Below are positions 6,136-7,925 of a DNA stretch of 7,925 nt, one piece after another. The notes below the pieces were generated by a model that saw only the letters and a list, made by a program, of their open reading frames with translations, searched no databases and was not told where the DNA came from. The translations under genes and the position numbers were made by a program. The stretch is from Candidatus Methanomethylicus sp. (GTDB lineage Archaea > Thermoproteota > Methanomethylicia > Methanomethylicales > Methanomethylicaceae): positions 1-7,925 of the forward strand of contig JAJRAB010000088.1 of assembly GCA_028683025.1 (NCBI GenBank). Direction: 5' to 3'. Numbering within the stretch: the stretch's first letter is position 1; each line of letters begins with the position of its first letter.

Positions 6136-6993
6136 TTAACCAATTATAACCAGATATTTATCCAAGACTGCATTCAAGGGATGCAGCAGTATTTGGATAA
6201 CGGCGAAGTTAGCGTTATTGTAACCTCTCCTCCCTATAATCTTGGAATTAACTATGGCAAATATGACGACACCATTTCCAGAAACCAGTACCTCGATTGG
6301 ATTGAACAGGTAATGCAGGAGTGCAGGAGGGTCCTGAGCGAAAACGGTTCCCTATTCCTAAATCTGGGCTATTCTTCAAGGGATTTGTGGGTTGCTTGGG
6401 AGGTTGCCTTCCGGCTGAGGAAAATGTTTGTATTGCAAAATGTCATCCACTGGATAAAATCTATAGCAATCCCCAGATCAGATGTGGGCAATTACCCAAA
6501 TATCCTCGGGGATATAGCTGTCGGGCACTTCAAGCCAGTCAACAGCGACCGGTATTTGAACAGGTGCCACGAGTATATATTCCATTTCACAAAAAAAGGC
6601 TCGGTTGATCTGAATAAGCTTTCTGTAGGCGTCCCCTACCAAGACAAGACCAATGTGACTCGTTGGAAGAAGGGGAAAGGTGATGTCAGAGACCGAGGCG
6701 ATACCTGGTTCATACCCTATGAGACCATATGGTCAAGCGAGGAACAGAGACCGCACCCCTCTTCATTCCCACCAGCTCTCCCCGCCATGTGCATAAAACT
6801 TCATGGGATTGAAAGAACATCTCTGGTTCTGGACCCATTCATGGGCATAGGAAATACTGCCATCGCCTGCCTGCGTTTGGGCATCGCTTATTTGGGGTTT
6901 GAAATTGATGAAACCTACGCTGCAGTTGCCAGGCAGAGAATATCCCAGGAGATGGAAGCTTCCAAGGAAAAAAAAACTCAGCATGATTGCTAA
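6130..6993 (+). CDS. Orphan beta-class site-specific DNA methyltransferase (TSPPY type)
   Basis: The likely 287-residue protein transfers a methyl group from S-adenosylmethionine to DNA. Catalytic motif IV TSPPYNLG is at 32-39 and the cofactor motif I VLDPFMGIGNTAIA at 233-246, followed by GFEID (256-260). Motif IV before motif I is the beta order, with the target-recognition region expected between them (about 110-205). SPPY favours N4-cytosine methylation, but N6-adenine cannot be excluded. Motif I has GNT where GTT or GST is common. The frame extends up to GTG 6094 inside the T-run of the terminator, but the ATG at 6130 gives the usual family N-terminus (NQIFIQDCIQGM). No ribosome binding site precedes it, so a leaderless transcript is possible. 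No restriction endonuclease is seen nearby, suggesting a solitary enzyme. Confidence 0.88.
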   Translation: MILTNYNQIFIQDCIQGMQQYLDNGEVSVIVTSPPYNLGINYGKYDDTISRNQYLDWIEQVMQECRRVLSENGSLFLNLGYSSRDLWVAWEVAFRLRKMFVLQNVIHWIKSIAIPRSDVGNYPNILGDIAVGHFKPVNSDRYLNRCHEYIFHFTKKGSVDLNKLSVGVPYQDKTNVTRWKKGKGDVRDRGDTWFIPYETIWSSEEQRPHPSSFPPALPAMCIKLHGIERTSLVLDPFMGIGNTAIACLRLGIAYLGFEIDETYAAVARQRISQEMEASKEKKTQHDC

Positions 6994-6996
6994 AAC

Positions 6997-7004
6997 CTTA
7001 ATAT
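6997..7004 (+). promoter_or_regulatory. Possible TATA box for the ribbon-helix-helix gene
   Basis: CTTAATAT lies about 35-42 bases before the ATG at 7039, directly after the methyltransferase stop, in an AT-rich stretch. It would allow a start of transcription around 7025-7030. The match to the archaeal TATA consensus is partial. Confidence 0.3.
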
Positions 7005-7038
7005 GAGATACACAAAAGGTGTTAAATGGTGCTAATAG

Positions 7039-7581
7039 ATGAATGAAGAAGCCTCATCTTCCCCGCGAACTTTTCGCATAGACGCCGATGTCATGCGCGG
7101 ACTAGAGGAAGAAGCAAAAAAACAGGGTGCTACCGTGAATGGCCTCACCTGCCGCATCTTGAGGAAGTATATTAAAATTGGGACCAAGTTGGAGCAGTTT
7201 GGTATAATCGGGCTTCCAAAAAACGATTTGATAGAGCTTATCAACGCTGTGGATGAAAATACCCTGATAAGGTTAGCATCTTCCATGGGAAGCTCAATAG
7301 CAAAGGAAATAGTGTTGCAGCTTTACGGGGACCTGACGGTGCCCACTTTCAAGCTCTTCCTGTCAATGTTCATCTGCGGCTATGCAAATTGGGCTTCATA
7401 TTTTGAGGATGAGCAAGATGGGATACTCGAGATCCGTATTGGCCACAGCCTAGGGGAAAGGTGGTCAGCATTCCTTAGGAATTACATAGAAGCTGCCTGT
7501 GTTGCCATAACCAGTCAGCAACCAGAATTCAGGTATGTGTCAAGCTACAGCATCATATTCCACATTGTAGCAAACAAATAA
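7039..7581 (+). CDS. Ribbon-helix-helix protein with C-terminal domain of unknown function
   Basis: This 180-residue protein begins with a ribbon-helix-helix-like segment (about 10-48): strand RTFRIDADV, helix MRGLEEEAKKQG, turn with TVNGLTCRILRKYIK. This is the fold of CopG/Arc-type DNA-binding proteins that bind as dimers. The remainder (about 50-180) is not a standard domain I can name. Its C-terminal block GHSLGERWSAFLRNYIEA (about 135-152) resembles a motif I recall from archaeal proteins with the same architecture, many in Nitrososphaerota. GGTG at 7028-7031 is seven bases ahead of the ATG. It lies 45 bases after the methyltransferase and converges on a - strand gene. A role in transcription control or sensing is plausible; targets and ligand are unknown. 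Confidence 0.8.
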   Translation: MNEEASSSPRTFRIDADVMRGLEEEAKKQGATVNGLTCRILRKYIKIGTKLEQFGIIGLPKNDLIELINAVDENTLIRLASSMGSSIAKEIVLQLYGDLTVPTFKLFLSMFICGYANWASYFEDEQDGILEIRIGHSLGERWSAFLRNYIEAACVAITSQQPEFRYVSSYSIIFHIVANK

Positions 7582-7597
7582 CCTGCTTCAAAGAAAT

Positions 7598-7610
7598 ACT
7601 GTTATACAGT
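7598..7610. repeat. Small inverted repeat ACTGT-TAT-ACAGT between convergent genes
   Basis: A perfect five-base-arm dyad with a three-base loop covers the stop codon of the - strand gene, 16 bases past the stop of the ribbon-helix-helix gene, flanked by AAAG and CTTT. It could fold on either transcript and serve as a shared end point, but there is no long T-run on either strand. Confidence 0.4.
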
Positions 7611-7925
7611 CTTTATACACGATGAACTCTTTGGCCGAATGCTGTAAGCCTTGACTGTCCTGCTCTCTATGTCAAGATCCTTGGGGTGGGCAGGGACCAG
7701 CCGGCAAGTATTCTGGAGAAAATAAACAAAATCTGGATCAATGAATATATCTTGCCCTTTTTCTGTAAACCTAAGCCTATATGTGGCATCCTTTTCTTTG
7801 CTTGAACCATGGTATATCAAATAGGCATTTTGTCCATCTATTTCATCGGCTTGAACTTTCAAATCTTTAAACTCATTAGAACTTTTTTCATCAACAGCAA
7901 CATTCTCAAGATGATAGGCACCAAG
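7602..7925 (-). CDS. C-terminal part of an unrecognised protein, 5' end outside window
   Basis: Reading on the - strand, the frame is open from the window edge (7925) to a TAA at 7604-7602, giving 107 residues. A TTG at 7862 is an inner codon, not a convincing start, since the frame continues upstream with similar composition. The fragment (LGAYHLENVAVDEKSS ... FTEKGQDIFIDPDFVYFLQN ... RTVKAYSIRPKSSSC) is soluble-looking with alternating hydrophobic residues that suggest beta strands around ATYRLRFTEKGQDIFI. I recognise no domain. It converges with the ribbon-helix-helix gene, leaving 20 bases between stops. Support is the long open frame, sensible composition and the lack of any competing gene on the + strand. 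Confidence 0.6.
   Translation of the reverse strand, partial: LGAYHLENVAVDEKSSNEFKDLKVQADEIDGQNAYLIYHGSSKEKDATYRLRFTEKGQDIFIDPDFVYFLQNTCRLVPAHPKDLDIESRTVKAYSIRPKSSSCIKTV

Noticed and set aside
6094..7581. A restriction-modification pair formed by the methyltransferase and the next gene
   Set aside because: The next protein has a ribbon-helix-helix head and no nuclease motif that I can see.

Overview
The window looks archaeal. Genes are tightly packed, starts are led by GGTGG/GGAGG/AGGTGAT-type ribosome binding sites 6-7 bases upstream, and a U-rich terminator closes the main operon. The gene content (a group 4 [NiFe] hydrogenase mixed with a heterodisulfide-reductase-type subunit, and a ribbon-helix-helix protein of a type I associate with Nitrososphaerota and relatives) suggests a TACK-lineage, probably anaerobic archaeon. 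The lineage is an inference from memory of protein families, not from a search.

Region 1 (1-6093) is the 3' part of one operon on the + strand for a membrane-bound, energy-converting group 4 hydrogenase. In order it encodes: the C-terminal end of an antiporter-like membrane subunit (HyfB/HycC/NuoL-M-N type, cut by the window edge); a 16-cysteine polyferredoxin (HycB type); a 116-residue protein I do not recognise; an HdrB-like protein with two complete CCG motifs; the catalytic large subunit (NuoC-NuoD fusion, HycE type) with both Ni-binding CxxC pairs and a predicted 30-residue cleavable tail; the membrane anchor (HycD/NuoH); a 2[4Fe-4S] ferredoxin with a C-terminal CxxC...CxxC knuckle (HycF/NuoI); and the small subunit (HycG/NuoB). 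Genes abut, overlap by 1 or 4 bases (TAATG, ATGA), or are separated by at most 14 bases. A GC hairpin followed by seven T residues ends the operon.

The odd part is the block at 510-2325. The expected hydrogenase genes are interrupted by an HdrB-type disulfide-reducing subunit and an unknown small protein, with no HdrA and no cysteine-bearing HdrC. The simplest reading is a membrane complex that links H2 to a thiol/disulfide couple through the polyferredoxin, with ion pumping by the membrane arm. Direction and substrate are not shown by the sequence.

Region 2 (6094-7925) holds unrelated genes: an orphan beta-class DNA methyltransferase with a TSPPY motif, a ribbon-helix-helix protein with a C-terminal domain of unknown function, and, convergent to it on the - strand, the C-terminal end of an unrecognised protein running off the window. 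A small dyad lies between the two convergent genes. No RNA genes, insertion sequences, CRISPR arrays or gene-free stretches over 300 bases were seen.
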